From positions 2,728,001 through 2,792,000 of the forward strand of contig NZ_CP080417.1 in the NCBI RefSeq assembly GCF_019457535.1: a stretch of 64,000 bases of DNA, in the 5' to 3' direction. Shown here one piece after another: positions 9,860 to 17,798 of this stretch (its first letter is position 1; every line of letters begins with the position of its first letter). Position numbers and translations under genes: made by a program. This DNA is from Shewanella halotolerans. Its GTDB lineage: Bacteria > Pseudomonadota > Gammaproteobacteria > Enterobacterales > Shewanellaceae. The notes under the pieces were generated by a model. The model was not told the origin of the DNA. It saw only the letters and a program-made list of their open reading frames with translations, and did not search any database.

Positions 9860-10790
9860 AAAGAGTCTTTTATTGGTGACCACCCTTGCCTCACTATCCG
9901 GCGCCGTCTGGGCAGATAACGAGCGTTGGTTTGAGGTGGAAGTTTACCTGTTTGAGCGTCAGGGAGGTCAATTGGAAGAAACCTTGGCAAGCCCAGGCAA
10001 TCGTCACACGCGTCAACCGATAGACATGATCTCGCCGCTGTTTGCCACGGATATTACCGGTGCCAGCCTCGGCCTCGAGGGCTGCAGCGCCCAGCAGTGG
10101 CTGGAAACGCCAGAAGATTGCGACAGACAGCTGCAACAGGCGCAGGTGACTCACCCCAGCCAGATCCCTAGCATCATAGGCGCGCCAACCCCGCAATATG
10201 CCACCTTAGGTGCCGGCACCGTCTTATTGGCCGATTCCCAGTCGCAGTTTGGGGAGATAATTACCACCTTAAAGCGCGAAGCCGGACACAAGAGCCTGCT
10301 GCATATGACCTGGCAACAATCTATGCTGCCCCGTCATCAGGCGAAACCCGTGCGTCTCTACGGCGGTGAAGATTTCTCAGATCGCTTCAATGAGGATGGC
10401 TACGCGGTGAACGCGGCGCCCCAAAGTGATACTAGCGGCATTCCGCAGTTTAACTTCGATCTGAATTTCGAGGAGAAGCAGGCGGCCCCTATCTGGGAAC
10501 TGGATGGTACGCTCAACATCTATCTGAACCATTACCTCTATGTGGAAACGGCGCTAACCCTACACAGGGCTGGTAATAAAACGCAGCCACAACTTGAGGA
10601 TGAGACGGTATTGAGCCAGGTGCCATATCTGTACAACATCTATATGACGCAGAATAAACGTGTGAAGAGTGACGAAATCCATTATTTCGATCACCCTAAT
10701 ATGGGGATGATCTTACAGATCAGAAAGATGGAACAGCCCGGCGAGCGCACCCTCGAGGTGAGCCAGCCAAACGTGGTCCCGCAGAATTAA
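9852..10790 (+). CDS. csiV: CsiV-type periplasmic peptidoglycan-binding protein
   Basis: The protein has about 312 residues from the GTG at 9852. That start gives a clean signal peptide (MFKKSLLLVTTLASLSGAVWA) and has GGAG seven bases upstream; a longer TTG start at 9840 is possible but would put four odd residues before it. Known members of the family lie downstream of mfd in Vibrio and activate PBP1A together with LpoA. The 'RWFEVEVYLFER' start of the mature part and the C-terminal 'FDHPNMGMILQIRK' fit the family. It overlaps the end of mfd by 8 bases. Confidence 0.82.
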   Translation: MFKKSLLLVTTLASLSGAVWADNERWFEVEVYLFERQGGQLEETLASPGNRHTRQPIDMISPLFATDITGASLGLEGCSAQQWLETPEDCDRQLQQAQVTHPSQIPSIIGAPTPQYATLGAGTVLLADSQSQFGEIITTLKREAGHKSLLHMTWQQSMLPRHQAKPVRLYGGEDFSDRFNEDGYAVNAAPQSDTSGIPQFNFDLNFEEKQAAPIWELDGTLNIYLNHYLYVETALTLHRAGNKTQPQLEDETVLSQVPYLYNIYMTQNKRVKSDEIHYFDHPNMGMILQIRKMEQPGERTLEVSQPNVVPQN

Positions 10791-10818
10791 GCTAAATAGC
10801 TATTTAGAAAACAGATAG

Positions 10819-11088
10819 CTAATAGACAGAAAAATCGAGGTAGATCTCATCTGCCTCGTCTTCCTCCACCAGCACATTATCCACTACAGCCTGAGGCGAA
10901 CCCTGCTCACTCCAGGCGATGAAACGATCGACAGCTAAGCTGCCTCCCTGCAATAAAATCAGCACCCTGCCGTCTTCCAGGTTTTTGGCATACCCCGTCA
11001 GCCCCAATTCATTGGCTTTCAGCTGGCTGTATCGCCTGAAACACACGCCCTGAACCTTTCCCGATATTGTCAATAATACCCGCTTCAT
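10819..11088 (-). CDS. acyP: Acylphosphatase
   Basis: This 89-residue protein has the acylphosphatase fold signature: 'GKVQGVCFRRY' with catalytic Arg18, and 'GYAKNLEDGRV' with catalytic Asn36. It hydrolyses carboxyl-phosphate bonds in small acyl phosphates; the physiological substrate is unsettled. Cys16 replaces the usual glycine in VQGVGFR, a mild deviation that leaves the arginine in place. A GAGG sequence lies before the ATG. A candidate promoter of its own lies at 11125-11152, so it is probably monocistronic. Confidence 0.93.
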   Translation of the reverse strand: MKRVLLTISGKVQGVCFRRYSQLKANELGLTGYAKNLEDGRVLILLQGGSLAVDRFIAWSEQGSPQAVVDNVLVEEDEADEIYLDFSVY

Positions 11089-11124
11089 CTGCGCCTCGTT
11101 CTTCTTATCGATCTAACCCTTTGA

Positions 11125-11152
11125 AGATAACCTAAACTTGGGGGATGGGCAA
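11125..11152 (-). promoter_or_regulatory. Candidate sigma-70 promoter of acyP
   Basis: On the minus strand, TTGCCC (11152-11147) is followed after 16 bases by TTATCT (11130-11125). This lies about 37 bases before the acyP ATG and downstream of the terminator at 11160-11191, so acyP need not depend on transcription from further upstream. The call is by eye from hexamer match and spacing. Confidence 0.35.
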
Positions 11153-11159
11153 AAAATAG

Positions 11160-11193
11160 ACAAAAAAAACAGCTAACTAATAAAGTGGTTAGC
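11160..11193 (-). terminator. Orphan intrinsic terminator
   Basis: An eight-base-pair stem (GCTAAC core extended by CA/TG) is followed on the minus strand by an unbroken run of eight Ts. It lies about 75 bases before the acyP start rather than after a gene, so it ends a transcript that begins in the gap 11200-11640 or from ycfP read-through. Confidence 0.7.
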
Positions 11194-11277
11194 TGCATCG
11201 GGCGACATACGCAAACTGGGAAAAGGTCTGTAAGACCATCATGTAGCAATATGTATCACTTTGTATCATAAAAGGGA
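11161..11277 (-). ncRNA. Candidate small RNA upstream of acyP
   Basis: A strong intrinsic terminator on the minus strand (CAGCTAAC, 10-base loop, GTTAGCTG, eight Ts; about 11160-11193) has no gene in front of it that it could serve. Upstream on the same strand lies a promoter-like pair, TTAACA (11313-11308) and TAGCAT (11289-11284), with 18-base spacing, and between them and the terminator a second hairpin, GGTCT-tac-AGACC followed by TTTT. Together they would make an RNA of about 115 bases. An acyP leader with an attenuator is the alternative. No homology could be checked. Confidence 0.3.
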
Positions 11278-11601
11278 TAAGCTATGCTAGATTTGAATAA
11301 CAAAAATTGTTAACCACTTACGCTCAGCTTCGACCTAAATTCAGGATATTCGACCACTTTTTATCGCTTACTCACCATAAGCCCCTGAAAAATGGCGATC
11401 AATACACTGCAGAAAAACGCCCTAATCGCCTCCTCTCGACCAGCGAGGCTTCTATCCAAAGCAGCAAGGCTTTTCGTTAACGTCGTTCCCGAGGCAAAGC
11501 CGTTCTTTTTTAGTACATATATAGGAGTCAGACGGCTTTATCAGACCACAGTATCGGGCCGCTTTGCCGTCACTAGTATCTGCACATCTAGCATCTGCAC
11601 A

Positions 11602-11626
11602 TAAAAAAAGGAGCCAGTTGGCTCCT
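11602..11626 (-). terminator. Intrinsic terminator of ycfP
   Basis: The minus strand reads GGAGCCA-AC-TGGCTCC followed by a T-run, 20 bases after the ycfP stop. It ends the ycfP transcript and also makes read-through into the 11160-11277 region less likely. Confidence 0.8.
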
Positions 11627-11644
11627 TGATAGGTTCGAATCACC

Positions 11645-12187
11645 TTACTGCTGCTCTTTAAAGGCCTTTATCTCGGCGAGATGCGCGGCCAGCGAAGGAA
11701 ACTTATGGCGCTGCTCCTCGTCCCAGACGATGGGATAGAAAGGCGCTAAGGTATTGGCCACCGCCTGGTTGTCATGCACCTCATCCTGGCGAGACAGGAT
11801 ACACATACCCCGGCCCTTGTGTTTCTCCCTAAACTGACTGACACACTTGCTGGCGATGTCGGCATACTCTTCCGGTCTGTCTATCTTGCCGAGCATATTG
11901 TCTTCCGGATGCAGATTAGGATTGATCATCACGGTCTTAAGGCCATTGAGAAAACCTATCCGCTCGGCCCAATAGCCGCCGAGGCCGACACCGATTGCCA
12001 GAGGCGCGGGATCGTCACTCTGGGTTAACTGACGACTCACCTCGTTAAGCAGATACTGCATATCGTACTTGGGGTGAAGCGTGCTGTAGCTGATCAGCCT
12101 TACGTCGGGGTCGACAAACTGCAGCTGGCGCATTTTTTCATGATTACCTGGACTGGTGGCGTCAAAACCGTGGAAATAGAGGATCAT
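11645..12187 (-). CDS. ycfP: YcfP family alpha/beta-hydrolase-like protein
   Basis: This 180-residue protein opens with MILYFHGFDATSPGNHEKM, the hallmark start of the YcfP/UPF0227 family, and carries 'GVGLGGYWAERIGFLNG', which corresponds to the nucleophile elbow of alpha/beta hydrolases. The usual GxSxG serine is replaced by glycine (GLGGY), so classic serine-hydrolase activity is doubtful. In enterobacteria ycfP lies next to nagZ, as here (nagZ is upstream on the same strand, 75 bases away). Function is unknown. Confidence 0.88.
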   Translation of the reverse strand: MILYFHGFDATSPGNHEKMRQLQFVDPDVRLISYSTLHPKYDMQYLLNEVSRQLTQSDDPAPLAIGVGLGGYWAERIGFLNGLKTVMINPNLHPEDNMLGKIDRPEEYADIASKCVSQFREKHKGRGMCILSRQDEVHDNQAVANTLAPFYPIVWDEEQRHKFPSLAAHLAEIKAFKEQQ

Positions 12188-12262
12188 CCTGTTACCTGCT
12201 AACTGTATGTGAATATTAACTTTAGCTAACTCATCATAGGCTGTTGTTGCGCTACATCAAAT

Positions 12263-13276
12263 TTAGCCCATACAGATCTGCTCTGCTATCCTTCTTGCCG
12301 CCAGATAACGAGATTCATCCTCCAGCGCCTTGGCAACTTGAGGTCTGTTGGCCAGCAGTTTACGCGCCGGCACCTGTGGACCTTGCTCAGGCCACTCAAA
12401 CGAGATTAACAGCTCGCTGACGCCCTGACTGTCATTACACAGCAAGATCATGTCACAACCCGCCTTAATAGCGGCCCGGGCCCGCTCTGGGTAGCCACCT
12501 ACCACGCCAGCCCCCTTCATGCCGAGATCGTCGGAGAAAATCACCCCATCAAACTTGAGCTCATCACGCAGCACCTGATTAAGCCAATAGGAGGAAAAAC
12601 CCGCGGGATTGGGGTCGACCTTAGGATAGATCACGTGGGCCGGCATCACCCCTTGTAATCGCTTCGCCCCCATGAGATGCGCAAAGGGCACCATGTCCAG
12701 GGCGCGGATCTCAGCTTCGCTACGCTCATCCACCGGCTTGGCAATATGGGAGTCCGCCGCCACGCTGCCATGACCAGGGAAATGCTTACCCACGGCGGCC
12801 ATGCCCGCATCCTGCATCCCTTGAATGAAGGCATCGGCCAGGGCTATCACCTCATCGGGCTTATCGCTAAAGGCGCGGGTGCCGATCACCTGACTGATGC
12901 CGTTCAGATCCAGCACAGGGGCAAAACTTAAGTCGATATCACAGGCCAGCAATTCAACGGCCATGAGAAAACCAAGCTCCCTCGCCCAGCCCTTGGCTAA
13001 TTGAAGGTCTTGCTTGGCCGCTGGCAGTATGTCGCCCATGGCGGGAATCTTACTAAAGCCATCAATAAATCTTTGTACCCGCCCGCCTTCATGATCCACG
13101 GCGATAAGCAGATCGGGTCTAAGGGCACGCACCGAGGCCACCAAGGCGCAGAGCTGGTCACGATCTCGATAGTTGCGGGAAAACAATATCAGCCCGCCGA
13201 CCATGGGATGCATCAACTGCACTTGCTCCTGTGCATTCATCTCGGTGGATAACAAATCCATCATTAAATAACTCAC
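12263..13276 (-). CDS. nagZ: Beta-N-acetylhexosaminidase NagZ (GH3)
   Basis: This cytoplasmic glycosidase removes N-acetylglucosamine from 1,6-anhydro-muropeptides during cell-wall recycling. The GH3 motifs are visible: 'DHEGGRVQRF', 'KHFPGHGSVAADSHIA' and 'SDDLGMKGA' with the nucleophile aspartate. I chose GTG at 13276 (337 residues), which gives MSYLMMDLL; a GGGGGAG ribosome-binding site lies just before it, and the 18 residues of the longest frame do not look conserved. An ATG four codons further in is possible. The gene precedes ycfP on the same strand. Confidence 0.93.
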   Translation of the reverse strand: MSYLMMDLLSTEMNAQEQVQLMHPMVGGLILFSRNYRDRDQLCALVASVRALRPDLLIAVDHEGGRVQRFIDGFSKIPAMGDILPAAKQDLQLAKGWARELGFLMAVELLACDIDLSFAPVLDLNGISQVIGTRAFSDKPDEVIALADAFIQGMQDAGMAAVGKHFPGHGSVAADSHIAKPVDERSEAEIRALDMVPFAHLMGAKRLQGVMPAHVIYPKVDPNPAGFSSYWLNQVLRDELKFDGVIFSDDLGMKGAGVVGGYPERARAAIKAGCDMILLCNDSQGVSELLISFEWPEQGPQVPARKLLANRPQVAKALEDESRYLAARRIAEQICMG

Positions 13277-13634
13277 AACTCCCCCTAGAAAAACTGTTAA
13301 ATCAGTTTTATCGACGCCGATGATTAACAAATACTTAGCAAGGTAAAATCGCCTAAGTTTTTGTATACAATTGATAAAACCACAAACCTTCGGGCAGCTT
13401 TCCTCAGCCCTCTGCGATTAGCAATAGTATGCCTAATGCGAAACTAATTCTTGAAAAAAACTAATGCGAAAGCTGCGACAAAAGTATGGGATACTTAATA
13501 ATTGACAATCTTAATGTGCTCGCAAGGTTAGCACAACGGGGCGACATTAACGCCCCTTCAGGCATGAATAATTAAATTGGCCTAAAATCACTGAGATTGA
13601 ATAACGAAAATAATGATTACAACAGGGTTTTATA
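13277..13634. promoter_or_regulatory. Divergent nagZ/sdaA control region with 11-bp direct repeat
   Basis: This 358-base gap separates the divergent nagZ and sdaA genes and holds no ORF. The 11-base sequence CTAATGCGAAA occurs twice, at 13433-13443 and 13461-13471, in direct orientation 28 bases apart. A hairpin GGGGCG-N7-CGCCCC lies at 13538-13556, about 80 bases before the sdaA start, without a T-tract. Both could take part in control of sdaA; no regulator is identified. Confidence 0.35.
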
Positions 13635-15011
13635 ATGATTAGCGTTTTTGACATGTTTAAAATTGGTATCGGGCCCTCAAGCTCCCATACCGTAGGCCCG
13701 ATGAAAGCGGGTAATATCTTCATTCAAGATTTAGAAAAACATGGTCATCTAGCAGAAACAGATGAGCTGAGATCTGAGCTGTTTGGCTCACTCGGCCAAA
13801 CCGGTAAGGGCCACGGCACGGGTAAGGCCGTGATCTTAGGCCTGATGGGCGAAGCCCCTGAAACCGTTGATACCGACAAGATCGATGCCACCCTGGCACA
13901 GGTGAACGACACGCAAACCTTAACCATGCCAAACAACAAGGTGGTTCGTTTCAGCCGTGAAGATGGCATTACCTACCACAGACGCAAGAGCCTGCCGGCC
14001 CATGCTAATGCCATGACCCTCTACGCCTATGCCAAGGGCAACTGCATCTACCAGCGCACCTATTACTCGGTCGGTGGCGGCTTCATCTTAGATGAAGATG
14101 AGATCCTGGCCCAGGATGCTTCGCCAGCCTCCCCTATCGAAGCCGCGCCCTATGACTTTAACAGCGCCGCCGAGCTGCTGGATATGTGTGTCGAGAACGG
14201 CCTGAGCATCTCTGCGCTGATGATGGAAAACGAACTCTCTATCGCCAGCGAGAAAGAGGTGAAAGAGCGCCTGTGGACTATATGGCAGACCATGAAGAGC
14301 TGCGTCGAGCGTGGCTATCAGAAGGAAGGCATACTCCCGGGCGGGTTGAAACTCAGACGCCGCGCCCCGGCGCTTTATCGTCGCCTCAAGGCCGAGAGCA
14401 AGACAGTGGTCGATCCGCTCACCGCCATGGACTGGGTCGATCTGTTTGCCCTGGCCGTGAACGAACAAAATGCCGCCGGCGATCGCGTGGTGACTGCGCC
14501 GACTAACGGCGCCGCCGGCATCATCCCAGCCGTACTCTGCTACTACGACACCTTCGTTCAAGAGGTGGATCTGGATATCTGCTGTCAGTACCTGCTGACC
14601 GCAGCCGCCATCGGCATTCTCTACAAGAAGAATGCCTCAATCTCAGGCGCCGAGGTGGGCTGTCAGGGTGAAGTCGGCGTGGCATGCTCTATGGCTGCCG
14701 CCGCGCTCACCGAGATCATGGGCGGCACAGTTGAACATGTGGAGAACGCCGCCGAGATCGGCATGGAGCACAACCTGGGACTGACCTGCGACCCAGTCGG
14801 CGGCCTGGTGCAGGTGCCCTGCATCGAGCGTAACGCCATGGGCGCGGTCAAGGCGATCAACGCCTCCCGCCTGGCGATGCGCGGCGACGGCAACCATAAG
14901 GTCTCTCTGGATAAGGTGATCAAGACCATGATGGATACCGGCAAGGATATGCGCAGCAAATACAAGGAAACCGCCAAGGGCGGCCTGGCGGTTAACATAG
15001 TCGAGTGTTAA
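13635..15011 (+). CDS. sdaA: L-serine ammonia-lyase (iron-sulfur type)
   Basis: This 458-residue enzyme deaminates L-serine to pyruvate and ammonia. It has the single-chain bacterial layout: an N-terminal beta domain beginning 'MISVFDMFKIGIGPSSSHTV' and a C-terminal catalytic domain. Cys343 (GCQGE), Cys385 (TCDPV) and Cys396 (VPCIE) are spaced like the 4Fe-4S ligands of characterised bacterial serine deaminases. An AGGG site precedes the ATG. An IS200-type element sits immediately after the stop, between the gene and the likely terminator at 15667-15690. Confidence 0.95.
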   Translation: MISVFDMFKIGIGPSSSHTVGPMKAGNIFIQDLEKHGHLAETDELRSELFGSLGQTGKGHGTGKAVILGLMGEAPETVDTDKIDATLAQVNDTQTLTMPNNKVVRFSREDGITYHRRKSLPAHANAMTLYAYAKGNCIYQRTYYSVGGGFILDEDEILAQDASPASPIEAAPYDFNSAAELLDMCVENGLSISALMMENELSIASEKEVKERLWTIWQTMKSCVERGYQKEGILPGGLKLRRRAPALYRRLKAESKTVVDPLTAMDWVDLFALAVNEQNAAGDRVVTAPTNGAAGIIPAVLCYYDTFVQEVDLDICCQYLLTAAAIGILYKKNASISGAEVGCQGEVGVACSMAAAALTEIMGGTVEHVENAAEIGMEHNLGLTCDPVGGLVQVPCIERNAMGAVKAINASRLAMRGDGNHKVSLDKVIKTMMDTGKDMRSKYKETAKGGLAVNIVEC

Positions 15012-15019
15012 TCGGCAAT

Positions 15020-15645
15020 GAGTAAAAATCCACCTACATAGCAGGTGGCTTTGCTTTTGAGGCATCCTATAAGGGTGCCTTTGGATGTTATGAAAGCTCA
15101 AGTTGTTGCTGACGTTCTGCATCTTCTTTAGCTTTTCTATCCTGATGCTTTACGTATCTTCTAATTATCTCTTCGTTGGCACCAACTGAATCTACAAAAT
15201 ATCCTCTCTGCCAGAAATGGTTACCCCATAACTTCTTCTTTCGTAAGTATGGAAATTTATTAAATAACCTTATCGCCGTACGACCTTTCAAAGTCCCCAT
15301 TAGCTCTGAAACACTCAAGCTTGGAGGAGTTCTTACCACAAGATGTACGTGATCTACTTGAACATTCAATTCCACAACAGAACATTTCTTCATGCTACAA
15401 AACACATAAATACTTCGATAGAGCTCCTTGCCAACATTTCCTCTCAAAATCTTAAATCTATACTTCGGGGTCCACACAATGTGATACTGGCAACGATAGA
15501 AAACGTGAGAAGCGGATTCATATCTGCTCATGCTATTTACTCCTTTTATTTGCTGGTAACAAACAACTGTGAGTATCTAGCATGAGCACTCTACGGGCAT
15601 AGCCCAGAAGGAACGATCACCACCTCCATAGGAGGTGGTTTCAGA
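15020..15645 (-). mobile_element. IS200/IS605-family insertion sequence
   Basis: The element consists of one tnpA gene flanked by subterminal hairpins: CCACCT-N7-AGGTGG at 15030-15048, and CCACCTCC-ATA-GGAGGTGG at 15620-15638. There are no terminal inverted repeats and no target duplication could be recognised, as expected for this family, which moves as single-stranded DNA through hairpin recognition. The boundaries given are approximate (about 0.62 kb). It looks intact and lies between the sdaA stop and the terminator downstream. Confidence 0.8.
15088..15531 (-). CDS. tnpA: IS200-type Y1 transposase TnpA
   Basis: This 147-residue single-domain transposase has the HUH metal-binding pair in 'VDHVHLVV' (His61, His63) and the nucleophile tyrosine in 'RRYVKHQ' (Tyr126, with Gln130 four residues on). 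It cleaves single-stranded element ends next to their hairpins. An AAGGAG ribosome-binding site lies 9 bases before the ATG. No frameshift or stop is visible, so it is probably active. No accessory TnpB/IscB gene is present. Confidence 0.93.
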   Translation of the reverse strand: MSRYESASHVFYRCQYHIVWTPKYRFKILRGNVGKELYRSIYVFCSMKKCSVVELNVQVDHVHLVVRTPPSLSVSELMGTLKGRTAIRLFNKFPYLRKKKLWGNHFWQRGYFVDSVGANEEIIRRYVKHQDRKAKEDAERQQQLELS

Positions 15646-15659
15646 TTGCCAATGAAACA

Positions 15660-15691
15660 TAAAAAAACTCGCCCCAGGGCGAGTTTTTTTA
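15660..15691. terminator. Bidirectional intrinsic terminator between sdaA/IS200 and cysB
   Basis: The hairpin ACTCGCCC-CA-GGGCGAGT (15667-15684) has seven As on the left and seven Ts on the right, so it works on both strands. It would end cysB on the minus strand and was presumably the sdaA terminator before the IS element landed in between. Confidence 0.85.
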
Positions 15692-15735
15692 TGGGCAAAC
15701 ATCAGCCTATTTTAAGCTAAGCTCAAACGCTCGCC

Positions 15736-16710
15736 TTAACGGATCGGCAGCTCCACATCCGCAAACAGGTTTTCAATCAGCTGAGGGTCTCTAAGGGCTA
15801 CCGCCTTCTCGACAATATCTTTGGTCAGGTGCGGCGCAAAATGCTCAATAAACTCATACATATAATTGCGCAGGAAATTGCCCTTCCTAAAACCTATCTT
15901 AGTGGTGCTGTGGGCAAACAGATGGCTGGCATCTATGGCCACTAAATCTTTATCTATCACAGGGTCCACCGCCATTGAGGCGATCACCCCAACCCCTAGG
16001 CCCAATCTGACATAAGTCTTGAGCACATCGGCACTGGTCGCGGTAAACACCACCCTAGGGTCGATACCGGCGCGGTTGAAGGCCTTCTCAATTTCAGACT
16101 CCCTATCGAAACCAAACACATAGGTCACCAGCGGGAAACGACCTAAGTCTTCAATGCTGATCTGAGTCCGTGAAGCCAACGGATGATCTTTTGTCACCAC
16201 AATGGAGCGATTCCAGTGGTAACAAGGCAGCATGATGAGGTCCGTATAAAGGTGCATCCCCTCGGTGGCGATGGCAAAATCTGCATCGCCTCTCGCCGCC
16301 AACTCGCTAATCTGCGAAGGCGTGCCCTGATGCATGTGTAGATTCACCTTAGGGTAGCGGTCGATAAAGGCACGGATGATCCCCGGCAAGGCATATCGTG
16401 CCTGGGTATCTGTAGTGGCAATATTCAGCTCACCCTGATCCGGCTTGGTATACTCCTCAGCAACCTTCTTGATGCTCTCGACCTTACCCAATATATCGTT
16501 GGCGATATTGATCACCTGCTGACCGGCTGGCGTCACATGAGTCAGATGCTTACCGCTACGGCCGAAGATCTGAATACCCAGTTCATCTTCGAGCATTCGT
16601 ACCTGTTTACTGATCCCAGGCTGAGAGGTGTAGAGGTTCTCAGCGGTCGCCGACACGTTAAGGTTGTGATTTACCACTTCGGCAATGTATCTGAGTTGTT
16701 GCAGCTTCAT
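15736..16710 (-). CDS. cysB: LysR-type regulator CysB
   Basis: This 324-residue protein has a winged helix-turn-helix at about 1-60 starting MKLQQLRYIAEVVNHNLNVS, a linker helix, and a two-lobed effector domain. Sequence and length match CysB, which activates sulfate assimilation and cysteine synthesis genes with N-acetylserine as inducer. The 'TTDTQARYALP' and 'TPSQISELAARGDADFAIATE' segments are typical of the CysB effector pocket. It stands alone, ends at a bidirectional terminator, and is divergent from the unknown gene at 16949. Confidence 0.94.
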   Translation of the reverse strand: MKLQQLRYIAEVVNHNLNVSATAENLYTSQPGISKQVRMLEDELGIQIFGRSGKHLTHVTPAGQQVINIANDILGKVESIKKVAEEYTKPDQGELNIATTDTQARYALPGIIRAFIDRYPKVNLHMHQGTPSQISELAARGDADFAIATEGMHLYTDLIMLPCYHWNRSIVVTKDHPLASRTQISIEDLGRFPLVTYVFGFDRESEIEKAFNRAGIDPRVVFTATSADVLKTYVRLGLGVGVIASMAVDPVIDKDLVAIDASHLFAHSTTKIGFRKGNFLRNYMYEFIEHFAPHLTKDIVEKAVALRDPQLIENLFADVELPIR

Positions 16711-16842
16711 CGTCTTTCCTTTGCAAAGGTCAGTGTCTCAAAGGGAGCCACGGCCTGAAATCGGTACCCTAACATAAGAGTTAGTATAAGAATTAGTTAT
16801 AGTACAGGCGAAAAATTAAATCAAAGGGGAATATAGCATAGA

Positions 16843-16858
16843 GGTGAGATGAATCACA
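16843..16858. promoter_or_regulatory. CRP-like operator between cysB and the gene at 16949
   Basis: GGTGA-N6-TCACA matches the CRP consensus TGTGA-N6-TCACA at nine of ten positions. It lies about 90 bases before the gene at 16949 and about 135 before cysB, so either may be the target. The match is by eye only. Confidence 0.35.
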
Positions 16859-16948
16859 CGACATAAAGAGAAAGCTAGTCTAAGATAACTATGCTAGCGT
16901 GTTGATTTATAGTAGCATTAATGGAATTGCATAAAAATTGGTAGATCT

Positions 16949-17725
16949 ATGATATTTACTTTGGTTCTGATCCTCATCGGTGCATTGCTGCTATTGGTTA
17001 TTGGCATCAATGTCATCCAACAACAAAAAGAACGTGCCGAGGCCGAGCGAAGAACAGAATTAGCCAGACAAAGAGCCATCATCGACGAAACCGAAAACGT
17101 GCTCTCTTGCACCGGAATGTTTCCCTGCTCGACTAATCTGGTATTGATCCTCTACAGAAGAGTGCAAGAAGCCTTAAGCCAATCTGTCAGCCTTGGTGGA
17201 CCACAGACGGCGGATTATCAGCGCCGCCTCACCGACCTTACCGGCCAGGTCGAAAACCTACAAAACGCCCAGAAACAGACACCTGCCATCGAAAGCTTTC
17301 GCCTGCCCGATACCGACAAGCAGATCCTGGATCTGGTTAAGGTACTGAAAAAACTCAAGGCCATCCTGCGCGCCGAGCACAACAAAGGCAAAGTCGATCC
17401 CAATATCTTTGCTCAGGAAGAGGCTCGTGTAGACAGCCTGCAACTCAGAATCAATGTAGATTCTATGCTGTCGCGTGCCCGTAGCGCCTGCTTCATGAAG
17501 CAATACGGCTCCGCCAAGCAGATGGTCACTAAGGCATTGGCGACCCTACACACTATCAAGGCCCTAACCCCTAACGACCCATTCATCACCAAGAAGGTGG
17601 ATGAAGCCAAGTTGCTACTCGATGAGATCATGGGCGCCCAGAAGATGGCACAGCCTAACGCGCCGCAGCAGAAGAGTGACGAGGATGATATCGACGTGCT
17701 ATTCCAGCCGAAGAAGAAATGGTAA
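16949..17725 (+). CDS. Membrane-anchored coiled-coil protein of unknown function
   Basis: I do not recognise a characterised family. The 258-residue protein has one membrane segment at about 3-23 with the rest predicted cytoplasmic. A charged helical stretch with many Lys/Glu/Arg residues follows (25-48), then a cysteine pair CTGMFPC near 54-60, and long coiled-coil-prone helices from about 65 to 215. The C terminus is acidic and ends 'DDIDVLFQPKKKW'. Family-like proteins appear in Shewanella and related genera, as far as I recall. It has its own terminator and is divergent from cysB. Confidence 0.6.
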   Translation: MIFTLVLILIGALLLLVIGINVIQQQKERAEAERRTELARQRAIIDETENVLSCTGMFPCSTNLVLILYRRVQEALSQSVSLGGPQTADYQRRLTDLTGQVENLQNAQKQTPAIESFRLPDTDKQILDLVKVLKKLKAILRAEHNKGKVDPNIFAQEEARVDSLQLRINVDSMLSRARSACFMKQYGSAKQMVTKALATLHTIKALTPNDPFITKKVDEAKLLLDEIMGAQKMAQPNAPQQKSDEDDIDVLFQPKKKW

Positions 17726-17744
17726 CAGCCGTCGCTTAAGATAC

Positions 17745-17774
17745 AAAAAACCACCGCGTTGCGGTGGTTTTTTT
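17745..17774. terminator. Bidirectional intrinsic terminator
   Basis: The stem CCACCGC-GTT-GCGGTGG (17751-17767) has an A-run before it and seven Ts after it. It ends the 16949 gene on the plus strand and pdxH on the minus strand, the two being convergent. Confidence 0.88.
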
Positions 17775-17798
17775 ATCGCTCAAACTTTGATATTGAAC

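Noticed and set aside
11392..11643. Short overlapping ORFs on both strands in the acyP-ycfP gap
   Set aside because: They have no ribosome-binding site or recognisable motif and poor composition, and the minus-strand one runs through the ycfP terminator.
14088..14561. 157-codon ORF antisense to sdaA
   Set aside because: It lies fully within a clear enzyme gene and its frame follows from the GC-rich codon use of sdaA. The protein resembles nothing and is rich in His and Gly as is usual for antisense frames.
15020..15645. REP-associated transposase with flanking REP elements
   Set aside because: The hairpins occur only as element ends, the protein has the length and motifs of IS200 TnpA, and no further hairpin copies are seen in the window.
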